64,000 nt of DNA from Crocinitomicaceae bacterium (lineage in GTDB: Bacteria; Bacteroidota; Bacteroidia; Flavobacteriales_D; Crocinitomicaceae). A model generated the notes under the pieces. That model did not search any database. It saw only the letters and a list, made by a program, of their open reading frames with translations, and was not told the origin of the DNA. The stretch covers positions 1 to 64,000 of the forward strand of contig JAIPAL010000001.1 in the NCBI GenBank assembly GCA_021740085.1, written 5' to 3'. Shown in pieces: positions 8,488 to 17,959 of the stretch. The position numbers and the translations under genes were made by a program. Each line of letters begins with the position of its first letter. The first letter of the stretch is position 1.

Positions 8488-11400
8488 TTACTCTTTGATT
8501 ACCTTTATTAAGTTAGTATCGCCGTTCTGATCTAATTTTATTAAATAAGAACCCGAGGCTATTGAAGAGAAGTCTAGAATTGTTTCCGATTTATTAATTA
8601 ACTGATCGATAAATAATACCCTTCCGTCCATGGTCAAAATAGAGATGGTGGCAGAAATAGGCCTATTAAAAGATACATACACCTCTTTTTGCGTTGGATT
8701 TGGATAATAAGAAAGAGCAAATAAATCTTCTTCATAAATTCCCAAACAAGCGTCTAATACTACCACGATGCTGCTTGAGTCTGTGCAGCCATTTAATTCT
8801 CCTGTAACCGTATAAGTACCTGCTTGCGAAATCGAAATCGAATAGCCAACGGTTCCATTACTCCAAGTAAATGAACTAGCATTTCCAAGAACATTTAATT
8901 GCACTGGTACATTGTAGTCACAAACAAGTGTATCTGAAATTGTACTAACAACTGGTAAAGGATTTACTGTAACAAGAAGCGTTTCTGTATCTTGACAATT
9001 ATTAGCGTCTACACCTATCACCGAATAACTAGAAGACGGCTGGGTAGGATAAATTACCGCGCCGTTTGCTTGGCCATTATTCCATGAATAACTTAGGGCA
9101 CCAGTAGCCTGAAGAACTATTGAATCTCCTTCACAAATAGTTGCGTTTGGACCAACATTGATAGTTGGCAAACTATTAACCGTAATAGAGATTTGGTCTT
9201 GGTCGTCACAACCAAATGCATTGGTTCCTGTTAAGGTATAAGTGGCTGTTGAGGTAGGAATAAAGGATGCTCCATTTGTTACTCCGTTATTCCATGAATA
9301 TGAACTAGCCCCGATTCCCGAAAGGATGAATGATGCGCCTGCACAAATCGATGTGTCAATACCCGCCGATACTGTTGGGGAAGGATTAACATTTATTGTG
9401 ATCTGATCCGTATTCTGACATAAATTTATATCAATTCCTGTCAACGTATAGGTCTGAGTTGCTTGTGCGACAAATCCCGAATTATTAACCGCGCCATTGT
9501 TCCAAGAATAACTTGTTGCTCCTGACCCGATCAATACTACCGTGTCTCCTGAACAAACTGTTTGATCATTTCCAGCAAAAACCGTTGGCAATCCTAGTAC
9601 ATTTACAACTACCTGATCATTACTCGTACAACCTGTAGCAATGTTCGTTCCGCTTACAGAGTAGCTAGTGCTTGATGGGTTGGTTCCTGTTTGAACGGTT
9701 AAAGAAGCTCCCGTCGCTCCGTTATTCCATACATAATTTGTCGCACCCGTGGCGCCAAATGTAACAGTTGAACCACCACAAACCGTTTGGTCAAGACCTG
9801 CGGAAACAATTGGAAGCGAATTTACAGTCACTGTCGTCGTTGCTGTGCCTGTACAACCTTGTAGATTAGTACCTGTAACCGTATAAGTTGTCGTAGTAGC
9901 CGGTATAAACGCTACTCCATTCGTAACGCCATTGTTCCATGAGTATGTTAAAGCGCCACCTCCATTAAGGGTTGTTGGTGAACCGGCACATACTGATTGA
10001 TTTATGTTTGCCGTAACAACAGGAGATGGAAGAATTGTTATTACTTTAACCAACGATGTATCTGAACAAGCAAGTGGCAAACTATTAACCATAACGGAAT
10101 ATGAGCCAGCTTGTGCTGCTGTTAATTGTGTGCCTATCTCTCCAATTATTGGTTGCCCATTTAGCAACCACTGGTAGGAGCTACCAATTGATCCAGGAAT
10201 AGAAAGGGTTGTGCTCGCTCCAGCACAAATAGAATTGGCAGCAGCTGTCACAACAGCTCCCGCTGCAGTGGCACAAGTATTTACTTGATAAATAGATAAA
10301 GTTGAGCTAACCTCGTTTGCCAAAATCACAATGTCATTACCATTCGGTGAAATAGCTGCAGGGATGGTGACAATTCCCTCTGCGCCTAAATCTGGACCGC
10401 TCAACGTTGTTGATCTATTATTGCGATAGGCTACATAAACTGGTGATAACGGATTCTCTACATTAAAAATCATCACTCCACCTATTCTTTCTAATGCTAA
10501 AAAGACATACGGTTTTCCATTTATTGTCTGAAAATAAATTCCTTCAACCTCTGGACCTTTATCATCGCTTCGATTTTTTAAAGATGGGGCGCCACTGGTA
10601 TTTGATGCATTAAAAATCGCGGCAAAAGTTGGGTGGTTGGCTATTATCTGCTCAATTAAATCCTTCGAATCATAAACAAGCGCACCGGTGGTCGCATTTC
10701 GAATACTAAAAGATCTTCCACTCATAACGTGTAATTCGTCATAATCACCATCTCCATCAGTATCTCCGGAATACTTTAAAGCACTAAGTCTACCAAGAAA
10801 CTTGTTGTTTTTAAGAATGTTTGCGTCTGGAAAGGCCACTGGATCTAAGTTCGTAAAGGTGGCAGAACTGATTCTATTAGCATCAATTACAGTCCCAAAC
10901 TCACGTGAATCACCTTCGTTGGCTGTAAAAATATACCCTTGGCCTCCAATTGTTCCAAAGCTAATTGCATCCGGCATGTAAGCTCCTTTGATAGGCAAGT
11001 CTCCTGTAATTAATACCGCGCCACTTTGATCTGAAGCGTCTAATGCGTTATTTGATGCGTTACCATATGAGCTATAACCCAATGCCGTTAGGCTTATTAT
11101 CGAATTATTTGTAAGATCAATCGTCAAAAGTGCATTCGCTTCTTGAATTCCCACGTATGCTTTTGTATTATCATCCGAAATTGTGATGTATTCTGGTTCT
11201 AAATCCTGAGCTACAGTTGCACTAGTAGAGAAGATACGAATTCCCTGAGCAACTAAAGCAACTTGCTGGCCATTAAAGGATGTTAATCCTATTGTGGTCA
11301 CATTCGCATTAGTTAGATTAGCAATTCCTGGTGTTAAGTCTACAATTGAAACGGATCCTTCTGGGTCAACAGAATAACTTGCATTTGGCTCACCTTCATT

Positions 11401-12819
11401 CGCTGTGAGAATTTTAGTGTAATTTTTATTGAATGTGATCATATCTGGCATAGCACCAACCGTCACTTGACTCAAGAAATTTCCATTATAATCCAAAAAA
11501 ACCACGGAACCATTCAATTGTGGATTACTATTTTCTATGGCCATTGCAACGATACTATCGTGAGCAACAACGGAGTTTATATTTCCGTATGGAGTTGTTG
11601 AAATGGAAGAAATAAGAACTGGAGCTGCCGGATTAGAGAAATTAACGATGTCTAGTTTAGCTCCAATGCTATTGGCAATATACAAACGATCAACGTCTTC
11701 GTCGAATGCAACTATTTCAGCAGAATTCGTTGCTGCAGCACCGTTGGAAAAGCTTGTTAAAAGTGTTAAGTTTAATGCGTTAGATGGAGAAGGTGCTTGA
11801 TAATCATTATCTTTAATGAAAATAATTTGATAATTCTCCGTTGTTGAAATTCGAGCATTGGATCCTGATAAGATTTTAACAATAATTCGTTCTGCTTTTT
11901 CAGGTAGTAAATCGTCATTAATTGTAATTACATGATTGGTCGTGCCATTCGTATTAGCTGGTATAGTTAATGTGTTTGTCCATGTAAAATCGACATTGTC
12001 GGTTGCGTTTGAATAAACAGAAAAGCCTAGATTTAAAGTTACTGGACTAGGATTTGCGTTGGCAATTAATATCGGAACGTTAACCGAACCAACATTTTCA
12101 GAAACTTGAATAAAATTATTGGCGGCTGCAATGGATGTATTAGCGCCTCCCTCCACTTTAACATTATCAAAACGCCATGTACCTCCAGTTGCAATATTGG
12201 TTGCAACGGATGTTTGACGAAACTCTCCCGTAGCCTGATAGTGTGCCGCAAGAACTCTAACGGCAAAATTTGGATTGTTATTCGCTGCTGGAATGGCTAC
12301 GAAATCTACAGAAATTCTTCTGTATTGGTCACCAACGCCGTTGTTTTGAAAACGTCCTGCATCAAGAACACCATTACAATACGTAGTATTTTGGTCCGTC
12401 ATCACAAAGTCAGTCCAAGCGATACCATCAGTTGTATATTTAACTCTTACAGTATTTACTGCTGTACCTGACCATCGTTGATCCCAGGTAAATTTTATAT
12501 TTTGATAACCAACGGTCGATACATTATATTGAACACCATTGGATTCATTTGCTAATCCTGGAACAGCAGAGAAAGCCCACGCTCCCGGATTGACACCGTT
12601 TTGAGCACCACAACCATTATTTATTATCGGATCCATGCCTGTTGCTGCAGGAGCTATAGTAAGTGTCCCTACTATAGAAGAAGTTCCCACACCTAAATCA
12701 GCATTGTAAGTAGTTGGGGAACCAACAATTGTGTTATAATTCCAAAGAGCAATCTGCGATTGAGCAACGATTGTTGATAATAAGATGCTTAAAGAAGTGA
12801 TGAGTAATTTTGAATTCAT
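8488..12819 (-). CDS. T9SS-secreted choice-of-anchor I protein with Ig/PKD-like repeats
   Basis: A 1443-aa surface protein. A signal peptide (about 1-21, ending AQSQ) is followed by a beta-rich N-terminal domain (to about 230), a Calx-beta-like segment (about 230-330), and a choice-of-anchor I beta-propeller domain (about 345-845, with TANEGEPN, TANEGDSREFG and EVEGIYFQ motifs). Then come seven Ig/PKD-like repeats (about 850-1360) and a type A T9SS sorting domain (LSYYPNPTQKEVYV to the C-terminal LIKVIKE). It should be exported by Sec, passed through the T9SS and anchored or released at the surface. The role is unknown; the repeats suggest adhesion or extension from the cell. GAATTTTG (one mismatch from the -7 box) lies about 21 nt before the start. 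Confidence 0.88.
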   Translation of the reverse strand: MNSKLLITSLSILLSTIVAQSQIALWNYNTIVGSPTTYNADLGVGTSSIVGTLTIAPAATGMDPIINNGCGAQNGVNPGAWAFSAVPGLANESNGVQYNVSTVGYQNIKFTWDQRWSGTAVNTVRVKYTTDGIAWTDFVMTDQNTTYCNGVLDAGRFQNNGVGDQYRRISVDFVAIPAANNNPNFAVRVLAAHYQATGEFRQTSVATNIATGGTWRFDNVKVEGGANTSIAAANNFIQVSENVGSVNVPILIANANPSPVTLNLGFSVYSNATDNVDFTWTNTLTIPANTNGTTNHVITINDDLLPEKAERIIVKILSGSNARISTTENYQIIFIKDNDYQAPSPSNALNLTLLTSFSNGAAATNSAEIVAFDEDVDRLYIANSIGAKLDIVNFSNPAAPVLISSISTTPYGNINSVVAHDSIVAMAIENSNPQLNGSVVFLDYNGNFLSQVTVGAMPDMITFNKNYTKILTANEGEPNASYSVDPEGSVSIVDLTPGIANLTNANVTTIGLTSFNGQQVALVAQGIRIFSTSATVAQDLEPEYITISDDNTKAYVGIQEANALLTIDLTNNSIISLTALGYSSYGNASNNALDASDQSGAVLITGDLPIKGAYMPDAISFGTIGGQGYIFTANEGDSREFGTVIDANRISSATFTNLDPVAFPDANILKNNKFLGRLSALKYSGDTDGDGDYDELHVMSGRSFSIRNATTGALVYDSKDLIEQIIANHPTFAAIFNASNTSGAPSLKNRSDDKGPEVEGIYFQTINGKPYVFLALERIGGVMIFNVENPLSPVYVAYRNNRSTTLSGPDLGAEGIVTIPAAISPNGNDIVILANEVSSTLSIYQVNTCATAAGAVVTAAANSICAGASTTLSIPGSIGSSYQWLLNGQPIIGEIGTQLTAAQAGSYSVMVNSLPLACSDTSLVKVITILPSPVVTANINQSVCAGSPTTLNGGGALTYSWNNGVTNGVAFIPATTTTYTVTGTNLQGCTGTATTTVTVNSLPIVSAGLDQTVCGGSTVTFGATGATNYVWNNGATGASLTVQTGTNPSSTSYSVSGTNIATGCTSNDQVVVNVLGLPTVFAGNDQTVCSGDTVVLIGSGATSYSWNNGAVNNSGFVAQATQTYTLTGIDINLCQNTDQITINVNPSPTVSAGIDTSICAGASFILSGIGASSYSWNNGVTNGASFIPTSTATYTLTGTNAFGCDDQDQISITVNSLPTINVGPNATICEGDSIVLQATGALSYSWNNGQANGAVIYPTQPSSSYSVIGVDANNCQDTETLLVTVNPLPVVSTISDTLVCDYNVPVQLNVLGNASSFTWSNGTVGYSISISQAGTYTVTGELNGCTDSSSIVVVLDACLGIYEEDLFALSYYPNPTQKEVYVSFNRPISATISILTMDGRVLFIDQLINKSETILDFSSIASGSYLIKLDQNGDTNLIKVIKE
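8760..10265 (-). repeat. Coding tandem Ig/PKD-like repeats (about 70 aa each)
   Basis: Seven successive units of the T9SS protein. Six share the pattern xxxAGxDxxxCxGD at their start, a central SWNNG (variants VWNNG, TWSNG), a TYT(V/L)(T/S)G strand, and a conserved GC..xDxxxxxVNxLP linker to the next unit. The first unit (nt about 10030-10265) is more divergent, with YQWLLNG. Each unit keeps two cysteines, probably a disulfide. Confidence 0.8.
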
Positions 12820-12938
12820 TTTTGCTAGTTTTTTAGACTACAAAATTCCTCGTTTAAATCAATTGATCTATTTCCTTAAGATTATATTTTTTAAGGCCAG
12901 TGTTTTCTTACTGTTAATTAATAATCACCTAAAGATTG

Positions 12939-13352
12939 CTATTTTACGGTAATATTAATTGTCTTGTTGGCGCTCACCATAAAAGAGGCTTCTTCGAAAC
13001 TTGGTGCACTAAATGTTCGGCGTGCATTATTAGAAAACCCATATACCTCAGTTGGAATTCCTAAATAGTTTTTATCTAACACTTTATTATTGTTTTTATC
13101 ATGATAAACCGCAACCGCATAAGGCCCCGCGGGGAGCTTACTGAAAACAACTTGGCTTGTAGTTCCCGCTATTGTGGAAGTCTTTCCTTTAAATTGCTTG
13201 CCAAAAACCGGAAAATCATCCGATGCTCGATAAATGGCAATATAAGCATCTCCCTTACTTGAAGGAAACCCTTTGACGTTAATCGTTAAATCATAGTTGG
13301 TAGATGACTGAATTAAAATGAAAAGTGAAAGAAGAGAAAGAAAGACATTCAT
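12939..13352 (-). CDS. DUF2141 family exported protein
   Basis: A 137-aa protein with a signal peptide (about 1-17). Strongly conserved DUF2141 motifs follow: LPAGPYAVAVYHDKNNN (about 77-93), LGIPTEVYGFSNNA and the C-terminal FEEASF. The fold is a small beta-sandwich that probably acts in the periplasm or at the surface; the family has no known function. It is divergent from galE, with -7 boxes for both genes in the 62-bp spacer. Confidence 0.88.
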   Translation of the reverse strand: MNVFLSLLSLFILIQSSTNYDLTINVKGFPSSKGDAYIAIYRASDDFPVFGKQFKGKTSTIAGTTSQVVFSKLPAGPYAVAVYHDKNNNKVLDKNYLGIPTEVYGFSNNARRTFSAPSFEEASFMVSANKTINITVK

Positions 13353-13383
13353 GAAACAAGTGTTTTTTATACAAAGGCTGCTG

Positions 13384-13391
13384 CAAAATTA
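13384..13391 (-). promoter_or_regulatory. -7 promoter box for the DUF2141 gene
   Basis: Read on the minus strand this is TAATTTTG, a perfect TAnnTTTG. It lies 31 nt before the DUF2141 start codon, leaving a normal short leader. Confidence 0.4.
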
Positions 13392-13404
13392 ATTGTTTTT
13401 CAAC

Positions 13405-13412
13405 TACCTTTG
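13405..13412 (+). promoter_or_regulatory. -7 promoter box of galE, 2 nt before ATG
   Basis: TACCTTTG, a perfect TAnnTTTG, ends 2 nt before the ATG at 13415. Transcription would start in or at the ATGATG, so the mRNA would be leaderless. No -33 TTTG at the usual distance. Confidence 0.4.
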
Positions 13413-13414
13413 AT

Positions 13415-14446
13415 ATGATGTTAAAAAACGTTTTAATTACTGGCGGAGCCGGTTATATTGGTGCACATACCGTTGACGCATTAGCAAAAAGTGGCTACAC
13501 ACCTATTATTGTGGATGATTTCCGTAATAGTAATCCCCGCGTTATAAAAGATTTAAGTAAATTAATCGGTTTCGAGCCCGTGTTTTATAATACAGACATC
13601 TGTGATAAAACAGCCTTGAAAGACGTTTTTGCAAAACATCAAATTAAGGCCGTTATTCATTTTGCGGCATTTAAAGCGGTGGGGGAATCTGTGATAGAAC
13701 CGCTAAAATATTATCAAAACAACCTCATCGGCTTATTGAATGTGTTAGAGTGCATGGAAGCATTTGATGTAAATGAATTGGTGTTTTCCTCCTCTTGTAC
13801 CGTATATGGAGAACCAGATTCAATAAAAGAGGTAACTGAAGAAACCCCAAAACAACTCCCCACCTCGCCCTATGGTTATACTAAGTGGATGGCCGAACAG
13901 ATTATTGCCGATTATGCGAAAGCAAATAATCGCTTTAAAGTTATCTGTTTACGGTACTTCAATCCAATTGGTGCCCATCCGAGCGGATTAATAGGCGAAT
14001 TACCTATAGGGAAGCCAAATAATTTGTTGCCATTTATTACACAAACCGCTATAGGGAAACATAGCAAATTATTAGTTTTTGGGAATGATTACCCCACGAT
14101 AGATGGAACTTGCATAAGAGATTACATACACGTGATGGATTTAGCGGACGCACATATAAAAGCCGTAGAAGCCTTTGGCAATAATTCAATTGGGTCCTGT
14201 GAATATATTAATGTAGGCACCGGAAAAGGAACCAGTGTGCTTCAAATGATTCAAGCTTTCGAAGAAATTAGCGGTACAAAACTTCCCTGGGAATTTGCCC
14301 CAAGAAGAGTCGGGGACATCATAGAGATCTATGCCAATGTGGATCTTGCTAAATCATTATTAAACTGGCAAGCGCAATTTTCCTATCAAGATGCCATAAA
14401 AGATGCCTGGAATTGGGAACTCTCAAACAAACAGAAAGAACACTAA
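13415..14446 (+). CDS. galE: UDP-glucose 4-epimerase
   Basis: A 343-aa extended short-chain dehydrogenase that interconverts UDP-glucose and UDP-galactose for surface polysaccharides. TGGAGYIG at 9-16 binds NAD. The SSS at 125-127 and the Y153xxxK157 pair in SPYGYTK are the catalytic residues. RYFNPIGAHPSG and RDYIHVMDLADAH are GalE-specific. The start could be ATG 13415 or 13418. Its stop codon abuts the tatD start directly, so galE, tatD and ansA look like one operon. Confidence 0.95.
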   Translation: MMLKNVLITGGAGYIGAHTVDALAKSGYTPIIVDDFRNSNPRVIKDLSKLIGFEPVFYNTDICDKTALKDVFAKHQIKAVIHFAAFKAVGESVIEPLKYYQNNLIGLLNVLECMEAFDVNELVFSSSCTVYGEPDSIKEVTEETPKQLPTSPYGYTKWMAEQIIADYAKANNRFKVICLRYFNPIGAHPSGLIGELPIGKPNNLLPFITQTAIGKHSKLLVFGNDYPTIDGTCIRDYIHVMDLADAHIKAVEAFGNNSIGSCEYINVGTGKGTSVLQMIQAFEEISGTKLPWEFAPRRVGDIIEIYANVDLAKSLLNWQAQFSYQDAIKDAWNWELSNKQKEH

Positions 14447-15232
14447 ATGCATTTTATTGATACACATGCCCACACCTATGATGAGGCCTTCCTGGGTGAT
14501 TTAGACACAACGATTTCTAATGCAAAAGAGGCCGGCATAAGCAAGATCTTAATGCCCAATATTGATGTAGAAAGTATTGAGCCCATGTTTGCCATTCAAG
14601 AAAATTATCCATTCTGTATTCCTATGATGGGATTACATCCTGCCTATGTAAAAGCAGACTGGGAAGAGCAATTAGAGAAAATTGAAAGTTATTTATTTGC
14701 TGATCCGCTTAGATTTTGTGCCATAGGAGAAATCGGAATGGATCTGTATTGGGATAAATCCTTTATGGAAGAACAAAAAACGGCCTTTATCCGACAAATT
14801 CAATGGGCGAAAAACCTTGATTTACCAATTGCTATTCACGCTCGTGATGCCTTTACTGAAATCTTCGAAATACTAGACCAAGAAAATGATGCAAGCTTGA
14901 AAGGCGTCTTTCATTGCTTTACAGGAAATACAGCGCAAGCAAAACATATCAAAAATTATGGGGGTTTTCTACTAGGAATTGGTGGTGTGCTTACTTATAA
15001 AAATTCAGAACTTGGAGAAACCCTTAAACAAGCTGTTTCATTAGAAGACTTGGTGCTAGAAACGGACGCCCCGTATTTGCCGCCTGTTCCATACAGAGGT
15101 AAAAGAAATGAGTCCGCTTATATGCTAGAGGTGGCGTATAAATTGGTTGATTTGTATCAGGTCCCACTTGAAGAAGTAGCTAGAATAAGCTCGCACAATG
15201 CCGAGGAACTTTTTCAATTAAACCGATTTTAA
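14447..15232 (+). CDS. tatD: TatD family metal-dependent hydrolase
   Basis: A 261-aa TIM-barrel hydrolase. DTHAH at 5-9 gives the first metal ligands, followed by GEIGMDLYWD (Glu ligand), IHARDAF, HCFTG and ETDAPYLPP, all TatD hallmarks. The family has DNase activity, in some members 3'-5' exonuclease. It begins on the base after the galE stop and is followed after 1 nt by ansA, so translation is probably coupled. Confidence 0.92.
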   Translation: MHFIDTHAHTYDEAFLGDLDTTISNAKEAGISKILMPNIDVESIEPMFAIQENYPFCIPMMGLHPAYVKADWEEQLEKIESYLFADPLRFCAIGEIGMDLYWDKSFMEEQKTAFIRQIQWAKNLDLPIAIHARDAFTEIFEILDQENDASLKGVFHCFTGNTAQAKHIKNYGGFLLGIGGVLTYKNSELGETLKQAVSLEDLVLETDAPYLPPVPYRGKRNESAYMLEVAYKLVDLYQVPLEEVARISSHNAEELFQLNRF

Positions 15233-15233
15233 T

Positions 15234-16259
15234 ATGAAAGCAAAGATATTACTCATTTACACCGGAGGAACCATCGGAATGATCAAGGACCTTAGAACAG
15301 GGGAACTTAAAAGCCTGGATTTTAATTATGTATTTGACCACATTCCTGAATTGGAAAGGCTACATGTCGAATTAAGTAGTATTAGTTTTGAAAAAGCGAT
15401 TGATTCCTCTGACATGACTTGTGCACATTGGCGACAATTGGTAGATATTATCAATGATAATTATGAAACGTATGATGGGTTTGTGGTGCTTCATGGCTCA
15501 GACACTATGGCCTATACCGCATCCGCCTTGAGTTTCATGTTGCAAGGGCTAACAAAACCAATTATTCTGACGGGATCGCAATTACCAATCGGAACCATAC
15601 GAACAGACGGAAAAGAGAATTTGATAACAGCAGTTGAAATCGCTGCCGCAAAAAACACCGATGGATCGGCTACCGTGCAAGAAGTGGCGATCTATTTTGA
15701 GTATTCCCTTTATCGAGGAAATCGTTGCACGAAAATCTCCGCCAATCAATTTGAGGCATTTGCCTCGCCAAATTATCCGCCGTTAGCAGTTGCTGGTGTT
15801 ACTATTGAATATAAACTTGATCAAGAATCTATTAAAGAAAGACACGTTCTTCAAGTTTATAAAAATTTAGAAACACGAATCGGACTGTTAAAAATATATC
15901 CTAACATTCCTTTTAAACAATATGAATTCCTATTTAATGTCCATCAGTTTAAAGGAATTGTATTGGAAACATTTGGCGCAGGAAACGCACCCAATAACCA
16001 AGAGATGATTGATTTGATTACCAACTATATCGCAGCAGGGGGAATTGTGCTGAATGTAACTCAATGTTCCTCCGGTTCAGTGAGACAAGGACAATATCAG
16101 ACCAGCTCATTTTTTGAAAAAATTGGGGTGCTTAGCGGAAAAGATATGACCACCGAGGCAGCGCTAGCAAAAATGATGTTTGTGTTGGGAAATTATTCCA
16201 CAATAGAGGAGCGAATTAAAAAACTAACTAAAAATGTGGTTGGAGAACTAACAGCATAA
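15234..16259 (+). CDS. ansA: Type I (cytoplasmic) L-asparaginase
   Basis: A 341-aa asparaginase that hydrolyses asparagine to aspartate and ammonia. YTGGTIG at 9-15 contains the nucleophilic Thr (T13), and HGSDTMAYTA holds the second catalytic Thr-Asp pair. There is no signal peptide, so this is the cytoplasmic type. It is third in the galE-tatD-ansA string and 41 nt upstream of a porin gene. Confidence 0.93.
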   Translation: MKAKILLIYTGGTIGMIKDLRTGELKSLDFNYVFDHIPELERLHVELSSISFEKAIDSSDMTCAHWRQLVDIINDNYETYDGFVVLHGSDTMAYTASALSFMLQGLTKPIILTGSQLPIGTIRTDGKENLITAVEIAAAKNTDGSATVQEVAIYFEYSLYRGNRCTKISANQFEAFASPNYPPLAVAGVTIEYKLDQESIKERHVLQVYKNLETRIGLLKIYPNIPFKQYEFLFNVHQFKGIVLETFGAGNAPNNQEMIDLITNYIAAGGIVLNVTQCSSGSVRQGQYQTSSFFEKIGVLSGKDMTTEAALAKMMFVLGNYSTIEERIKKLTKNVVGELTA

Positions 16260-16300
16260 GCGTGATTATATATTAAATCTACTATTGCTAACTTTTAAAT

Positions 16301-17362
16301 ATGACTAAAAATCCATTCCTTATTATCCGTGCCATTATCATTTTAATGACGTTTTCTGCTTTTGGCCAAACAACTTGGCAAGGATCGAAGAATAAAAACC
16401 ATAAATTCACCCTTTCTGGCTTCGGTGATTTATATTACGGTAAACACTTTGGAAACTATGCTAAAAAAGAAAGTTTTTATTATAATCATAAAGTAAATAA
16501 TAAAATCCGCACTAATTTATTGCTCTTAAAAGGAGAATTTACTTCGCCTCGCTTCCATGCCACATTGGGGCTAATGACTGGTGATTATTCTCAATACAAC
16601 TTGGCCGCAGAACCTAATTGGGCCAAGCCATTGAACGAAGCTTATGTAGGAGTCAAGCTACTTAAAAAACACAATCTATGGTGGGATGCTGGGATATATA
16701 GTTCGTTTATTGGTATTGAATCATCCATATCGTCTGATTGCCCGACATTAACACGAAGTATTGTCGCTGAAAACTCCCCTTATTTTCTTAGCGGAACGCG
16801 ATTGCTTTTCACAAGCGAAAACAAAAAAAACGAACTCGGCTTTCACGTCTTAAATGGTTGGCAGCGAATCGCCTTTGACCCTTTAATAACTCGTCCCAGC
16901 TTTGGCGCACACTACAAACGCAATCTAAATGACCATACTTCACTAATGTATGGTGTGTTTTATGGGTCAATATATCCTGACAGCCTCTCAATAAATCGAT
17001 TTTACCAGCATGCAAACGTAGCTTGGAAAAAAAATAAGTGGGAAATGTGGGCGACCTTAGACTTGGGGCTTGAGTCAGGTTTTATTTGGGGAGCAACTCA
17101 GTTCGTGGGTAAATATTCATTTACGCAGCATTGGTCTCTTGCCCAGCGCTTAGAAGTTTACTATGATCCTAATAACCGATGCGCTCGCATTGGCGCAACA
17201 AAACAAACAAACTTGGGCGGCTATGCAATTTGTCTGAATTATTCCTTAAATGAAAATATCCTAATCCGGTTCGAACCAAAGTTTTTACTCGCTACAGAAC
17301 CTATATTAAAATCTAATCCTTGGGATTTACAATTTAATCTCGGTATTGGTGTGAAATTTTAA
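16301..17362 (+). CDS. Outer-membrane beta-barrel porin (BBP2/OmpL-like)
   Basis: A 353-aa protein with a signal peptide (about 1-22, ending FGQ). The remainder alternates hydrophobic and polar residues as in an outer-membrane barrel and ends in KF. LSGFGDLYYG near the mature N-terminus, PYFLSGTRLLFT and LNGWQR fit the putative beta-barrel porin-2 family. It would be a channel for small solutes. Co-transcription with ansA is possible (TAACTTTT, a weak -7 box, lies 4 nt before the ATG). Substrate unknown. Confidence 0.75.
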   Translation: MTKNPFLIIRAIIILMTFSAFGQTTWQGSKNKNHKFTLSGFGDLYYGKHFGNYAKKESFYYNHKVNNKIRTNLLLLKGEFTSPRFHATLGLMTGDYSQYNLAAEPNWAKPLNEAYVGVKLLKKHNLWWDAGIYSSFIGIESSISSDCPTLTRSIVAENSPYFLSGTRLLFTSENKKNELGFHVLNGWQRIAFDPLITRPSFGAHYKRNLNDHTSLMYGVFYGSIYPDSLSINRFYQHANVAWKKNKWEMWATLDLGLESGFIWGATQFVGKYSFTQHWSLAQRLEVYYDPNNRCARIGATKQTNLGGYAICLNYSLNENILIRFEPKFLLATEPILKSNPWDLQFNLGIGVKF

Positions 17363-17379
17363 TTTGGTTGATTTACAGC

Positions 17380-17606
17380 AAGGGGGATTATTTCATGATC
17401 CCGGAAGGGGTCGCTTCATAATAATTAAAGCCATGCCGCGATGCGGCGAATAGCTTTTTTTGTTCCACTTCACATTAAAGCAAGCTTTAGGAAGGGTTTT
17501 TGGGCTAATCGTTGGTTTAGGAATGTAAAAGCGCTAGTAAGCTATACTAGGATAGATTCTAAAAATGTTAGTATACATTCTTAAAATTCATCTGCAAATT
17601 AATGTG
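17380..17606 (+). repeat. Structured intergenic repeat, copy A
   Basis: About 225 bp closely similar to copy B (19303-19522) and, over its first part, to copy C (28206-28328). It has a shortened first hairpin (GGGATTA loop TGATCCC, about 17385-17403), then GCCGC-GAT-GCGGC with an outer AAAGC/GCTTTTTTT arm (terminator-like, about 17427-17461), then CATTAAAGCAAGCTTTAGG. The 597-bp space between the porin and the next gene begins with this copy. Confidence 0.8.
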
Positions 17607-17843
17607 TGAAAACAACACTAATCCTTTTACCAAATTGGTGTTCAGAGAAAAAACTATCTAAAAATGAATCAATCCAGGATTTTTGATCGATAAAAACTAA
17701 TGTAATTTTTCAATATGTTTGAGGCTTCCTGAATTTAGATAATAAACAGACTAAAAATCAATCAAATGAAAACAACATCAACACATTATTGAGTCTATTT
17801 TTAAAACAAGGGGTTTGTACCTATGATAATTAGTATAAACCGC
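17607..17843. other. AT-rich spacer, nothing recognised
   Basis: The rest of the intergenic space after repeat copy A. I find no open frame of useful length, RNA gene or clear repeat here. It ends at the promoter described at 17844-17875. Confidence 0.5.
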
Positions 17844-17875
17844 ATTGCAAGTAATAATAATGAATTATAGTTTTG
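17844..17875 (+). promoter_or_regulatory. Promoter of the CGPC lipoprotein gene
   Basis: ATTG (17844-17847), 20 nt, then TAGTTTTG (17868-17875). The stretch from CATTG to 20 nt past the box is visibly similar to the promoter at 19694-19740 (CATTG, GTAATAA, TTTTGGC in the same order). The leader before ATG 17960 would be about 80 nt. Confidence 0.45.
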
Positions 17876-17959
17876 GCATGATTCAAATAAAATAATTTGT
17901 GGAGAAAAAAATGACCCGAACACTCCAGAAAAAAAAGTAGGGCACTTAAAACTAATAAT

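Noticed and set aside
12106-12471. 121-aa plus-strand frame opposite the large T9SS gene
   Set aside because: An antisense shadow with no family features or start signals. The same holds for 61873-62250 and 36118-36414.
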